Under the pieces are notes generated by a model. The model searched no databases, was not told the origin of the DNA, and worked only from the letters and a program-made list of their open reading frames with translations. A stretch of 64,000 nucleotides of DNA from Gammaproteobacteria bacterium (lineage in GTDB: Bacteria > Pseudomonadota > Gammaproteobacteria > Steroidobacterales > Steroidobacteraceae): assembly GCA_025357835.1 (NCBI GenBank), contig JANYLM010000045.1, positions 1 to 64,000 on the forward strand, written 5' to 3'. A program made the position numbers and the translations under genes. How positions within the stretch are numbered: the first letter of the stretch is position 1; each line of letters begins with the position of its first letter. Of this stretch, positions 43,982-52,531 are shown in pieces.

Positions 43982-44022
43982 GATCGGCGCATTGTAAGGC
44001 TTGTGGGAAATCAATTGCGCGT

Positions 44023-44191
44023 TCAGTGCAGCTTGGCAAGCAACGCGATCAATTCACCCTGGCATGATGTACCGGTCTTGTGAAAAATTGATTTCAAGCG
44101 CTGGCGGGCGTGCGATTTGCTGATGGCAAGTTGCGCCGATGCATATGGCCGCTTCGCGCAAGCTCTCGACTGCGAATTGGATGCTGATCAT
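44023..44191 (-). pseudogene. Remnant of a LuxR-type regulator (C-terminal HTH)
   Basis: On the minus strand, 44130-44023 reads LAISKSHARQRLKSIFHKTG followed by TSCQGELIALLAKLH and a stop, which is the recognition helix and C-terminus of a LuxR/FixJ-type HTH (usual form LGIS..TVR.HLKSIFxKTG..RQAELVALL). Just upstream the matching helix (SIQFAVESL) lies in another frame (ATG near 44191), and the N-terminal domain is missing; the MFS gene begins at 44260. So this is a frameshifted, truncated gene. A proper terminator still follows it. Conservation of the HTH is clear; the former full extent is unknown. Confidence 0.65.
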
Positions 44192-44259
44192 GGCGACCCG
44201 TCTCCTGCGGTCAGTGTACAAAGAATCTCTGGTCATCGGTTATGAAAGAAAAGTAGCGA

Positions 44260-45663
44260 TTGAAAAAGCCCACCAGCCACCTGATAGTCTTCATCGGCCT
44301 GTGCTGGCTGTACGTCTGCATCCACCTCGACCGGCAGATTTTGGGGATTCTTGCGGAATCTGTTAAATCCGATCTCGGTCTCAACGATCAACAAGTGGGT
44401 ACGCTCACCGGCAGCGCGTTTTCGTTCGTGTACGCGCTGCTTGGACTGTATTTTGGCCGTGTGGCAGATCGTGGTGATCGGCTGCGGCTGGTGGTGTCCG
44501 GCGCCTGGGTGTGGTCCTTGAGTACCATGGCCGGGGCGTTGGCAAACGGCTATCCGCTGTTGGTTGCGAGTCGCGGCGGTGTTGCGCTCGGCGAGGCCAT
44601 CGCCACTGCAGCGGCCGTATCGTTGATGGCCGAATTGGCCGGCGACGCGCATCGAGGCCGGGCCAGCAGCATTTTTTTCTCAAGCGCCTTCGTGGGCGCG
44701 GGAATGGCGGCCATCCTCGGTGGTTCCGTGGTCGAGTGGTTGCGTGCGTCCGATGCGGTGGCCGGCTGGCGCGCTGCGTTGGTAGTGGCCGGTATCCCCG
44801 GCATCGTGGGTGCCCTGGCGCTGCGCCGCATTCACTTAGCAACAGCGCTTGAGCGAGAGCCGGTTCAGGACCCCATAGACCTTAAGGCCGCCGTGGGGTT
44901 GGGCGTGGCCGCGCTGCTCGTCATGGGCATTCAGATCCTGGCACCGCCCATTGCCGCTGTGCCGTTGAGTGCCGGCATCGCGGCGTTGGTGGGTGGCTGG
45001 TCGATCAGGAATCTCGCCCGCGTCGACGCGGCGTCCTTCGACGCCACCCTGGGCCAGCCGGCATTCCGCTGGTGGTTGCTGGCGTTCGGCGCCTTGTTGT
45101 TCGTCGACTATGCGGCCGTGTTTTGGCTTCTTCCGTACGCACAGCGGCGATATTCCGTTAGCGCGGCAATGGCCGGTGGCGAGCTGGGCGGTTTGTTGAT
45201 TGTCGGCGGGGTACTCGGATGTCTGGTCGGCGGGTGGTGGGCGGATCGCTGGCGCCGCCGCAGGCACGCGGGCCGCGTATGGACTGCGTTGATCGCCGTG
45301 CTCTGCGAGGGGTTCGCGATCTCGGCAGCCCTCTGTATGCCGCATTACCCGCAATTCGTCGGCGCTTTCGCGATATTTTGCCTGGCTAGCGGTGGCTGGA
45401 CCGGCGTCGCCGCCGCCATCGGTCTCGACATCGTGCCGCGCCAACACCGCGGTATCGCTACCGCGCTGTATTTTCTGGTGACGACCGTGGTGGGTCTGGG
45501 ATTGGGGCCATTCACCGTGGGATGGATGAGCGATCATTTAGCGTCTATTGGCGGCGCCCTGGCGTGGTCATGCACGGTCCTCGCCGTGGCTGTCCTCGGG
45601 CTTTGGAAATTGGCATTTGCCATGCACCAAACCCCGCTGAAGGGGCCAGGCGTACTGGATTGA
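44260..45663 (+). CDS. MFS transporter (spinster-like)
   Basis: The 467-residue protein has 12 predicted membrane helices. HLDRQILGILAESVKSDLGLNDQQVGTLTG near the N-terminus (YxDRxxL.ILxExIKxDLGLSDxQxG) is the hallmark of the spinster-like MFS group common near TonB receptors and catabolic genes in this bacterial type; GRVADRGDRLRLV is the A-like loop motif. The cargo is unknown. The start is TTG 44260, because an in-frame TAG lies at 44254 and the first in-frame ATG is far within helix 2. It runs convergent to the orphan membrane protein. Confidence 0.85.
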   Translation: MKKPTSHLIVFIGLCWLYVCIHLDRQILGILAESVKSDLGLNDQQVGTLTGSAFSFVYALLGLYFGRVADRGDRLRLVVSGAWVWSLSTMAGALANGYPLLVASRGGVALGEAIATAAAVSLMAELAGDAHRGRASSIFFSSAFVGAGMAAILGGSVVEWLRASDAVAGWRAALVVAGIPGIVGALALRRIHLATALEREPVQDPIDLKAAVGLGVAALLVMGIQILAPPIAAVPLSAGIAALVGGWSIRNLARVDAASFDATLGQPAFRWWLLAFGALLFVDYAAVFWLLPYAQRRYSVSAAMAGGELGGLLIVGGVLGCLVGGWWADRWRRRRHAGRVWTALIAVLCEGFAISAALCMPHYPQFVGAFAIFCLASGGWTGVAAAIGLDIVPRQHRGIATALYFLVTTVVGLGLGPFTVGWMSDHLASIGGALAWSCTVLAVAVLGLWKLAFAMHQTPLKGPGVLD

Positions 45664-45699
45664 TCATCGTCCATTCCTCGCTACCGACGCCGCCCGCTT

Positions 45700-46437
45700 T
45701 CAGTCGCCGCTGCAGCGTCGTCCTCGCGCCGTATCCTGCCAGATGCGCGCAGCGATCGCCGCGGCGGCTACCAGCATGCATACAGCGCCCAGCCTTTCCA
45801 TTAGATAGCCCCAGGGCGGGAACATGGGCGAGGTGACGCTCTGGGTCACCGTGTGGAATATATACATCGGTACCACCCAGTGCGTCAGATGCGGTACCCG
45901 CCACAGCACCCGCGACCAGACCACGACGGCCATCAGTCCGGTGAGGACCGAGACGAGCAGGAAAATTCGAGCAAAGGGACCCTCAGCGGTCGCCGCCACA
46001 AGCGCTATCGCGCCGTTCTGTCCGGCCGCCTCCGCGGCGGCGGCCTCCTGAGCGGTGAAACCGAGTGCACCGGCGACGGGCAAGAAGGCGATGATCGAAC
46101 CGATCGCGAGGATCATGCCCCAGAACGCCCAGCGCTCATCCGTCGAATTGCGTCGCCAGCAATACAATGCGAGCCACGCGAAGCATTGCACCATCGAGCT
46201 CGGGAGCAATAAGCCCCACCCCAAGTGCAAGGTCGGCGAGGCGGAGACTGCCGCGAACCACGTTGGCGCGCCGCCCGGGCTTGCGAGCGGGCCGCGGAAT
46301 ATAAGCCCGAGAAGTTCGGCGATGCTGGCGCCCAGGAGGCAAAGGCCGCCGAGACGGATACGGAACGCATCGCGGAGCACCCATGATGATGAGTCGCCAG
46401 ACTGTGCCGCCCAGACTGCACTTTTGTTCACGATCAT
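45700..46437 (-). CDS. Polytopic membrane protein of unknown function
   Basis: The 245-residue protein has about six membrane helices (for example LGGLCLLGASIAELLGLIF, WAFWGMILAIGSIIAFLPVA, IFLLVSVLTGLMAVVVWSRVL, and a C-terminal LGAVCMLVAAAAIAARI). Tryptophans and a HTVTQSVTSPMFPPWGYL loop stand between helices. I recognise no family. AGAGGAG precedes the ATG strongly, supporting that it is a real gene. It is convergent with the MFS gene, 36 bases apart. Confidence 0.72.
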   Translation of the reverse strand: MIVNKSAVWAAQSGDSSSWVLRDAFRIRLGGLCLLGASIAELLGLIFRGPLASPGGAPTWFAAVSASPTLHLGWGLLLPSSMVQCFAWLALYCWRRNSTDERWAFWGMILAIGSIIAFLPVAGALGFTAQEAAAAEAAGQNGAIALVAATAEGPFARIFLLVSVLTGLMAVVVWSRVLWRVPHLTHWVVPMYIFHTVTQSVTSPMFPPWGYLMERLGAVCMLVAAAAIAARIWQDTARGRRCSGD

Positions 46438-46637
46438 GAGGACTCCTCTGAACTCAATCCGGCATCGCCCGCCTCTTTATTTTCCCAGCATAGTGCACCG
46501 CGTCTGGTCGTTCCAATGAATGTCCACGCGCCTGGCATATCTTTTGCGCATGAGCACTCAGAGGCTCGCGCACTCGCTCACATCGAATAGCATTCGGGGC
46601 GTGGACGCCGCCAATGGGAACATTCGCTGCAATTCGG

Positions 46638-47225
46638 TTATTGCGCGACGCCGGCGTACAGACGCAGAAAATCATCGGCGGCCTTGTGCAAATTGCTCCG
46701 CCAGTCATCTGCGGCCGCATGATCCGCGCCGTCGCTCACGTACTTGGCGCAAGCGAATGGCGCCTTTTCGTACCAGCACACCTTGGCGAGCGCATAGGCC
46801 TCCATGTCGACAACATCGCAGCAGGCGCCGCTGACCGTGGTTGCGAATGAATCGCCGCTGCCGCAAATGGCAGACGGCAAGTGCTTGAACAAAGGCTCGA
46901 AGCGCAAACAGGTAGGCGCATCGTCATACGGGGTCACGCCCAACGCAAATCCCAGACCACCTACGTCCATGTCGCGTTGGACGAACTCGTGGCATGCCAG
47001 CAAGGTTCCGGTGGGGTGGCGACGGCTGCCCGCCGAGCCGAAATTCAACACCAGAGGCAGAGCCTGACCTTGCAGCGCATAGCGGCTCAAGCAGCGCTCG
47101 AGTGCGATGGCTGCATTGACTTTGCCGACCCCGCAATACAGCACCGGGACAGCCGCCGCCTCGAATACCCCATCGGATTCGGCTGCCAGTGCAACGACTA
47201 CCAGCGTACTCGGCAGCTTAGACAT
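46638..47225 (-). CDS. Nucleoside phosphorylase-fold nucleosidase (MTA/SAH nucleosidase-like)
   Basis: The 195-residue protein is a PNP/UDP-1 family member: ALAAESDGVFEAA near the N-terminus, NFGSAGSRRHPTG, VVDMEAYALAKVC (the Met-Glu ribose-binding pair) and KYVSDGADHAAADDW with the catalytic Asp. This is the MTA/S-adenosylhomocysteine nucleosidase or futalosine-hydrolase type. It is shorter than MtnN (about 230). It follows apt by 26 bases on the same strand, so the released adenine could be recycled at once to AMP. Substrate is inferred from the context. Confidence 0.83.
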   Translation of the reverse strand: MSKLPSTLVVVALAAESDGVFEAAAVPVLYCGVGKVNAAIALERCLSRYALQGQALPLVLNFGSAGSRRHPTGTLLACHEFVQRDMDVGGLGFALGVTPYDDAPTCLRFEPLFKHLPSAICGSGDSFATTVSGACCDVVDMEAYALAKVCWYEKAPFACAKYVSDGADHAAADDWRSNLHKAADDFLRLYAGVAQ

Positions 47226-47251
47226 GGACGTTCATGGCGAGCGTTGCATTG

Positions 47252-47755
47252 CTAGTAATTGATGGCGGCGCGCAAACGCAGACCGCGCCACGAATAATTA
47301 CTGACGAGATTCAAATCGATGAGGGCCGCCACAGCTTGCAGCCGGTAGCCTGCACGCAGACATAGATCGGCGGCGGCCGTCATCGTGCCGCCCGTCGCCA
47401 GCACATCATCGACCAGCAGCAAACGCCCCTGGCCACGCTGCATCTCCAAGACGCCGGAACCGTACTCGAGGTCATAGGCCACATCGACCACCGGCGGCGG
47501 CAGCTTGCCTTGTTTGCGCACCAACACAAATCCCCTGCCCCGGCGCGCCGCAAGGGCGGCGCCCAAGATGAAGCCGCGTGACTCGATGCCCGCCAATGCG
47601 TCGACCTCGCGCCACTCTTGTTCGGTCAACAAGGCGTCCAAGGCCTGCAGGGTAGCGTCGAAGTGATCGCGCAGCAGAGGCGAAATATCGCGGAATAGAA
47701 TTCCTGGACGCGGGAAGTCAGCCACGTCGGCAATCGCCTGCTTCAAATCAAACAT
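47252..47755 (-). CDS. apt: Adenine phosphoribosyltransferase
   Basis: Apt turns adenine plus PRPP into AMP. The 167-residue protein shows the family features: VADFPRPGILFRDISPLL, ALAGIESRGFILGAALA, FVLVRKQGKLPPPVVDVAYDLEYG and the PRPP loop LLVDDVLATGGTM. Start ATG 47755 gives the usual length; the longer open frame upstream to 47917 has no homology. The nucleosidase gene follows in the same direction, forming a small adenine salvage operon. Confidence 0.94.
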   Translation of the reverse strand: MFDLKQAIADVADFPRPGILFRDISPLLRDHFDATLQALDALLTEQEWREVDALAGIESRGFILGAALAARRGRGFVLVRKQGKLPPPVVDVAYDLEYGSGVLEMQRGQGRLLLVDDVLATGGTMTAAADLCLRAGYRLQAVAALIDLNLVSNYSWRGLRLRAAINY

Positions 47756-48137
47756 GTTCACCACTCTTTGAAAAAACCCATATCCGCTTCGTGCACTGCG
47801 GCGCAGTTTATCGTGCCCCGGCAACGCATGGCGACCGCACGGGATCGCTGCCGCCGGCGCCGCAACGCTGGCCGGTATTTGCAGACTGCGGCGCAAACCG
47901 ACGGGCGAGGCTCTCAACCCCTGTCACCGGAGCGGCCACGCTCCCATCTTGGTATCGGCGCTGCCTTCCCCTAATAAGTCTATGATTATATTTAGTATTC
48001 TCCATTTTTCTCGGTTGGAGAAATAGCGCTCTAATCCGCCGCCGCCCGCATCGTCAGATGAAGGCCTAGGTCAATCGCGACGATGCTATCCTTGCGCGCT
48101 TGCGCGAAGACGGCGCATTAAGGGTATTAAGCAACGC
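47756..48137. other. Intergenic region between apt and coaX
   Basis: This 382-base divergent spacer should hold promoters for both apt and coaX. It has an AT-rich segment around 47980-48010 that stands out from the GC-rich surroundings, and a stem-loop with 7-bp arms (TTCTCCA / TGGAGAA, 47998-48022). No conserved open frame or RNA gene is seen. Confidence 0.5.
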
Positions 48138-48893
48138 ATGATTTTGGTCATCGACGTGGGTAACACCCGCCTGAAGTGGGCCTGGCTCACGACTACCGGA
48201 CTGTCCGATCAGCAGGCCGTCGTGCATCGCGACGCGAAGCCGGATATTTGGACCACGGCCCTTTTCGAATCCGGACAGCGTCCAAGCCGGGTGCTGGTTT
48301 CCAATGTTGCCGGGCCGGTGATGGCAAAAACTCTGACCAAGCTCACGAAGAAGGTGTTTCGCGTCGACATCGAATTCGTAACCGCGACTCCGGAGTATCA
48401 CGGCCTTACCAATGGCTATCTCGATCCTTCGTTATTGGGAGCCGACCGTTGGCTGGCATTGATCGGAGCCTGGACCAAGGCGCGCTCGGCGCTCTGTGTG
48501 GTGGACGCCGGAACCGCGGTCAAAGTCGACAGCGTGGATGCTCGAGGCCAGCATCTCGGCGGGCTCATCGTGCCCGGTATACATATGATGCGCGAGGCTT
48601 TGATGAACAAGACCAGCGATATCGCCAAAGCTGCCATGAATAGCACGCCTTCTCTGGCAGGAGTTCTGGCCAACAACACCGTCGGTGCCGTGTCGCGGGG
48701 CGCCGTTTTTGCATTGGCGGGCATGGCCGACCGTGCGGCCGAAGTGATCGAACAGAGCACCGGCGCAAAACCCAAATTGTTCATCACCGGCGGCGACGCC
48801 CGCATGATCACTGGCACGATGCGCTCGCACGGCGAGATCGTGCCGGATCTGGTACTGCAAGGATTGGCCGTCATCGCGGCGCAGCCGCGTTAG
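48138..48893 (+). CDS. coaX: Type III pantothenate kinase CoaX
   Basis: CoaX phosphorylates pantothenate, first step of CoA biosynthesis, without the feedback inhibition of CoaA. The 251-residue protein has the ASKHA-fold motifs: MILVIDVGNTRLKWAW (phosphate 1), GADRWLALIGAW, the catalytic/phosphate VVDAGTAVKVDSVD and GGLIVPGIHMMREAL, and FITGGDARMI. All diagnostic residues are present. In Gammaproteobacteria coaX often follows birA; here birA is absent and the P1 peptidase gene starts two bases after the coaX stop. Confidence 0.95.
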   Translation: MILVIDVGNTRLKWAWLTTTGLSDQQAVVHRDAKPDIWTTALFESGQRPSRVLVSNVAGPVMAKTLTKLTKKVFRVDIEFVTATPEYHGLTNGYLDPSLLGADRWLALIGAWTKARSALCVVDAGTAVKVDSVDARGQHLGGLIVPGIHMMREALMNKTSDIAKAAMNSTPSLAGVLANNTVGAVSRGAVFALAGMADRAAEVIEQSTGAKPKLFITGGDARMITGTMRSHGEIVPDLVLQGLAVIAAQPR

Positions 48894-48895
48894 TC

Positions 48896-49909
48896 ATGGT
48901 GTTTCGGCCGGCCCGGAAAAACTTGATCACCGACATCGCGGGCCTGACCGTAGGACATGCGACCGACGAGAACGTCCGATCCGGAGTGACGACGCTGCTC
49001 TGCAGTGCGGCCTGGTCGGCCGGCGTGGACGTGCGAGGCGGAGGACCCGGCGGACGCGAAACCGACGCCCTGTCCCCAGAGAATCTGGTGGGGCGCGCGC
49101 ACACAGTGGTGCTTGCGGGAGGCTCGGTCTTCGGGCTGGCCGCGGCAGATGGTGTCGCCGCGGCGCTGTCCGCCCGCGGCATCGGCCTGCAATTTCGGCC
49201 TGGTTCACCACGAATCCCCATCGTTCCATCTGCCGTGTTGCACGATCTCGGCAACGGCGGGGATAAGAACTGGGGGCTGACGCCGCCTTACCGCGACTTG
49301 GGTATTCGCGCACTCGACGCCGCCGAAGTCGACTTTGCTCTGGGTTCCGTGGGTGCGGGACGCGGCGCCATGGCGGGTTTGATCAAGGGCGGCATCGGCT
49401 CCGCGTCTTTGGATTTGGGCGAGGGCCTCATCGTGGGCGCGCTGGTGGCCCTGAACTCCATCGGTTCGGCGCTGATGCCCGATGGCAAAACATATTGGGC
49501 GTGGCCCTTCGAATTGGCGCGGGAATTCGGCGGCGGTGGAGCACCCCGCGAGCCCATGGACCTGAGCGATCCGGCACCCGAGGATTCCCGGCTTCTCGCT
49601 CTCGGGCGGCTGCAAGCCGGCGCCAACACCACGCTGGGCGTGGTGGCATGCAATTCCGATTTAACCACGGTGGAATGCAAGCGGGTGGCCATGATGGCGC
49701 AGGACGGGATTGCACGGGCGGTACGGCCGGCACACACACCCTTCGATGGCGATACTATTTTCGCACTGGCGAGCGCGGCGGTGCCGTTGCGCGGAAACCA
49801 ACAGCGTGCCGCTCAAATCGGACGCATCGGTTCGGCGGCCGCGGATTGCCTGGCCCGCGCAATCGCCCGCGCCGTGCATTTCAGCCGTACCACGACATCA
49901 GCCGCCTAG
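48896..49909 (+). CDS. P1 family peptidase (DmpA-like N-terminal nucleophile hydrolase)
   Basis: The 337-residue protein belongs to peptidase family S58/P1 (L-aminopeptidase/D-esterase DmpA, beta-peptidyl aminopeptidases). It shows ITDIAGLTVGHATDENVRSGVTTLL at the start, GGPGGRETDALSPENLV, VLAGGSVFGLAAADGV, and ANTTLGVVACNSDL, where the Thr should be the N-terminal nucleophile after autocleavage. A lone P1 peptidase of this length is usually cytoplasmic. The start is directly downstream of coaX with two bases between, so they are likely co-transcribed by convenience rather than function. Confidence 0.88.
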   Translation: MVFRPARKNLITDIAGLTVGHATDENVRSGVTTLLCSAAWSAGVDVRGGGPGGRETDALSPENLVGRAHTVVLAGGSVFGLAAADGVAAALSARGIGLQFRPGSPRIPIVPSAVLHDLGNGGDKNWGLTPPYRDLGIRALDAAEVDFALGSVGAGRGAMAGLIKGGIGSASLDLGEGLIVGALVALNSIGSALMPDGKTYWAWPFELAREFGGGGAPREPMDLSDPAPEDSRLLALGRLQAGANTTLGVVACNSDLTTVECKRVAMMAQDGIARAVRPAHTPFDGDTIFALASAAVPLRGNQQRAAQIGRIGSAAADCLARAIARAVHFSRTTTSAA

Positions 49910-49949
49910 GGCTTGATAAGCCAGGCGGCGACCTCCGGCAGCCCCTAGG

Positions 49950-50612
49950 TTAGATTGCTTCGACGACCATCATCACGAACTCGCACGCGACGCTGGATTC
50001 ATTCCGATATACATGGGGGCCATCGGCTAAAAGCCGCAAGGACTCGTGCGCCGCGCACTTGGCGATTTCGCCGGCGGCTTCCACGATGAGCACGCCGCGC
50101 AACACATACAGAAACTCGTGAGTGCCTTCGCGATGTGCGGTCCCGATATATTCCTCGCCGGGGATCAGCGACCAACGCCATAATTCGCCGCCGACATCTC
50201 GCACACGGACCGCGTCGATCAGTAAGGCACGACTGCCGGCCGGAGTCTCCCAGAACTGCTTCCCCTCGCCGCGCGAATGCCGAGTCACCCTGGCAGAGGC
50301 CGGCTCTTGGTAGAGGAGCTCTCCGAGACCCACGTTGAGGGCGTTAGCCATCCGGCACAACGTAGCGATCGAGGGGTTCGTGCGCTGTTGCTCGATTTCC
50401 ACCAGCATCCCTTTACTGACCCCCGAGCGGCGGGCGAGCGCATCCAGCGTGAATCCGCGCTCCTTGCGAAACCATGCGCAATTCTTGGCGACCGCCTCGA
50501 TCACTGCAATCTCGTCGGTCAGTATATTAGACGAGCGGCCCTTTATACTGATATTCTTGCCCCTCGTAGCAGACGCTCTGCGGTGCTTGGTTCTATGGGG
50601 TGCTGATGCCAA
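49950..50612 (-). CDS. XRE-cupin transcriptional regulator
   Basis: The protein has an N-terminal XRE helix-turn-helix (FRKERGFTLDALARRSGVSK, then MLVEIEQQRTNPSIATLCRMANALNVGLGELL) and a C-terminal cupin (about 150-220, GEEYIGTAHREGTHEFLYVLRGVL) that likely senses a small molecule. Regulators of this layout often control amine, amino-acid or sulfur metabolism. The frame opens at TTG 50612; GTG 50504 (just before the HTH) is an alternative start, so the N-terminal 30-odd residues are doubtful. It faces the DMT/B3-B4 operon across a spacer with a perfect palindrome. Confidence 0.88.
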   Translation of the reverse strand: MASAPHRTKHRRASATRGKNISIKGRSSNILTDEIAVIEAVAKNCAWFRKERGFTLDALARRSGVSKGMLVEIEQQRTNPSIATLCRMANALNVGLGELLYQEPASARVTRHSRGEGKQFWETPAGSRALLIDAVRVRDVGGELWRWSLIPGEEYIGTAHREGTHEFLYVLRGVLIVEAAGEIAKCAAHESLRLLADGPHVYRNESSVACEFVMMVVEAI

Positions 50613-50693
50613 AGTGCAGATTCCTAAAGGCCGAACGGCGAGCCCGCCGCTGCGCCGATAGTCGGCGTTTAGCGGCGGCAGGTCAATGACAAC

Positions 50694-50711
50694 GGTTCAA
50701 TATATTGAACC
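50694..50711. promoter_or_regulatory. 18-bp perfect palindrome, candidate operator of the XRE-cupin regulator
   Basis: GGTTCAATATATTGAACC is a perfect 9+9 inverted repeat with an AT-rich centre, in the 172-base spacer between the divergent regulator and the DMT-type gene. Dyads of this size are typical binding sites of XRE dimers. It lies 73 bases upstream of the DMT gene start. No second copy was seen nearby. Confidence 0.62.
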
Positions 50712-50784
50712 ACCGAGGCAGAGTCATGGGCGGCCCCGGAGATCCGATCGGCCAGTGCAAGGTATCGAGAGGGGGACACGGAGA

Positions 50785-51225
50785 ATGAATCGCTATTTCT
50801 GGACCATTGGCCTCGCCATCGTGAGTCAAGTGGGCTATCACCTGGGCCAGAGATCGGTACCGAACACTGCTTCGCCCTTCGTGGTTCTGGCCTCCGCATA
50901 CGGCGCCGCCTGCGTACTCTGCCTAGTGTTCCTTCCCATCGTCGGACAAACACCAACCGCCGCCGATCTTCGCGCCTCCGTCGGTTGGCCGACCTGGATT
51001 GTCGCGCTGTCGATTGTCGGCATCGAACTCGGCTATCTCCTGGCCTACCGCAGCGGATGGACCATCGGCCTGGCGTTCGCCGTCGCCAGCACGATAACGG
51101 TCGTCGCCTTGGCCCTAGTCGCTGCCGCGTTTCTTGGCAGCCCGCTGAGTGCCCGCCGGCTGGCGGGCATCGCTCTGGCGTGCATGAGTCTGTGGTTGCT
51201 GGTCACCGGAGGAGAGAACTCTTGA
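50785..51225 (+). CDS. Half-size DMT/EamA-type membrane transporter
   Basis: The 146-residue protein has about four to five hydrophobic helices (YFWTIGLAIVSQVGYHLG, VLASAYGAACVLCLVFLP, WIVALSIVGIELGYLLAY, GLAFAVASTITVVALALVAAAFLG, LAGIALACMSLWLLVTGG). Length and pattern fit one EamA repeat, half of the usual 10-helix drug/metabolite carrier, so it should act as a dimer. CGGAGA precedes ATG 50785. Its TGA stop overlaps a TTG start of the next gene, so the two proteins are translationally coupled and probably share one substrate. Confidence 0.78.
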   Translation: MNRYFWTIGLAIVSQVGYHLGQRSVPNTASPFVVLASAYGAACVLCLVFLPIVGQTPTAADLRASVGWPTWIVALSIVGIELGYLLAYRSGWTIGLAFAVASTITVVALALVAAAFLGSPLSARRLAGIALACMSLWLLVTGGENS

Positions 51226-51950
51226 CCTTGTCGGATGCTCCGGCGCAATACGTCACCCGTATTCGCGTTGACGCGCAGGTGCTGGAGCGGTTCCCGGAGT
51301 TCCGATTGCGAGTAATTTACGCGTTCGATGTCCGTAACGGCCCGAGCGACGAACGCTCCCGTGCCCTGCTTATCGAGGCGGCTGCGGGCGCGGTGCGAGG
51401 ACTGCATGGCGTACGGGTGGCCGACCATCCTAGAATTGACGCCTGGCGAGAAACCTATCGCGCGTTCGGTGCGAAGCCCAGCGCCTATCCCTGTTCGGTT
51501 GAAGCCTTGCTCCAGCGGGCCATCAAGGGCGGCCCCGCCGCGGTGCCGACGATCAACCGCCTAGTCGACATGTACAACGCCGTCAGCCTTAGACACTTGC
51601 TGCCCGTCGGCGGTGAAGACCTCGATCGGCTAGAGGGAGATCTCGTGCTCCAATTCGCCACCGGAGCCGAGCCGTTCGACGTCTCGGACGGGGGAGGCGA
51701 GCCCCCCAGCTTCCCCCTGCCGGGCGAGATCGTGTGGGCCGACGATCGCGGCGTCACCTGCCGTCGCTGGAATTGGCGCCAAGGCCGAAGAACGCGGCTC
51801 GATGAGTCGACCGTCAACGCCTATTTCATCCTCGAAGCGATGACGTCCGCGGCGCCGGACGACGCTCTCGATACCGCGGCGCAACAGCTGGCCGATCTTT
51901 TGCAATCCGCCGGCTCGGCGCAGCGCACTTGCGTTGTGCGCGTCATTTAA
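51222..51950 (+). CDS. B3/B4 (tRNA-editing-like) domain protein
   Basis: The 242-residue protein matches the stand-alone B3/B4 domain family named for phenylalanyl-tRNA synthetase beta: RETYRAFGAKPSAYPCSVEALLQRAIKG, PTINRLVDMYNAVSLRHLLPVGGEDLDRLEGD and STVNAYFILEAM. Some homologues edit mischarged tRNA, others are uncharacterised. The start is TTG 51222, which overlaps the previous stop (TTGA) and has GGAGAG 7 bases upstream; no ATG lies near the N-terminus. Coupling to a DMT-type carrier and the facing XRE-cupin regulator suggests that the three form one small-molecule unit. Confidence 0.82.
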   Translation: MTLSDAPAQYVTRIRVDAQVLERFPEFRLRVIYAFDVRNGPSDERSRALLIEAAAGAVRGLHGVRVADHPRIDAWRETYRAFGAKPSAYPCSVEALLQRAIKGGPAAVPTINRLVDMYNAVSLRHLLPVGGEDLDRLEGDLVLQFATGAEPFDVSDGGGEPPSFPLPGEIVWADDRGVTCRRWNWRQGRRTRLDESTVNAYFILEAMTSAAPDDALDTAAQQLADLLQSAGSAQRTCVVRVI

Positions 51951-52033
51951 AGTTTTTGCCGCGCTGTCGGATCGACCTTGCCCCACGCGTCCTTGGGGTG
52001 CACATCGGACACACTGACCCTGGAGACTAAGAA

Positions 52034-52513
52034 ATGACCGCCGGAATTGAAACTTCCACCATAGCCGATCGCGAACTGGTACTGACTCGCTTGATCGACG
52101 CACCACGCGCGAAACTCTTCCAAGCCTGGACACGGCCCGAATTGTTAAAGCAGTGGTTCGCGCCGCTACCGTGGACGACGTCGACCGCCGAAACCGACGT
52201 CCGCCCCGGCGGGAGCTCCCTAATTGTCATGCGCTCGCCCGACGGACAGGAATATCCGAATCGCGGCGTATATCTCGAGGTAGTCGAGAACCAGCGCCTG
52301 GTATTCACCGACGCATACACCGCAGCTTGGGAACCGTCGCAGAAGCCGTTCATGACAGTCATATTGACCTTCCAAGAGGATGCCGGCAAAACTCGCTACT
52401 CGGCACGAGTGCGCCACTGGACCGTCACGGACCGAGAAGCGCATGAAAAGATGGGGTTTCATGGCGGCTGGGCTCTGTGTACGGATCAACTCACGGCGTT
52501 GGTCACCAAATAG
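52034..52513 (+). CDS. SRPBCC/AHSA1 family protein
   Basis: The 159-residue protein has the START-like fold of the AHSA1 group: LVLTRLIDAPRAKLFQAWTRPELLKQWFAP at the N-terminus, ETDVRPGGSSLIVMRSPDGQE, YLEVVENQRLVFTDAYT, and GFHGGWALCTDQLTALV near the end. These bind hydrophobic molecules or act as stress-linked co-chaperones; the ligand cannot be read. It stands between the B3/B4 gene and the ABC operon and is convergent to the latter. Confidence 0.86.
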   Translation: MTAGIETSTIADRELVLTRLIDAPRAKLFQAWTRPELLKQWFAPLPWTTSTAETDVRPGGSSLIVMRSPDGQEYPNRGVYLEVVENQRLVFTDAYTAAWEPSQKPFMTVILTFQEDAGKTRYSARVRHWTVTDREAHEKMGFHGGWALCTDQLTALVTK

Positions 52514-52531
52514 GAAGGCAATGAATTCAAA

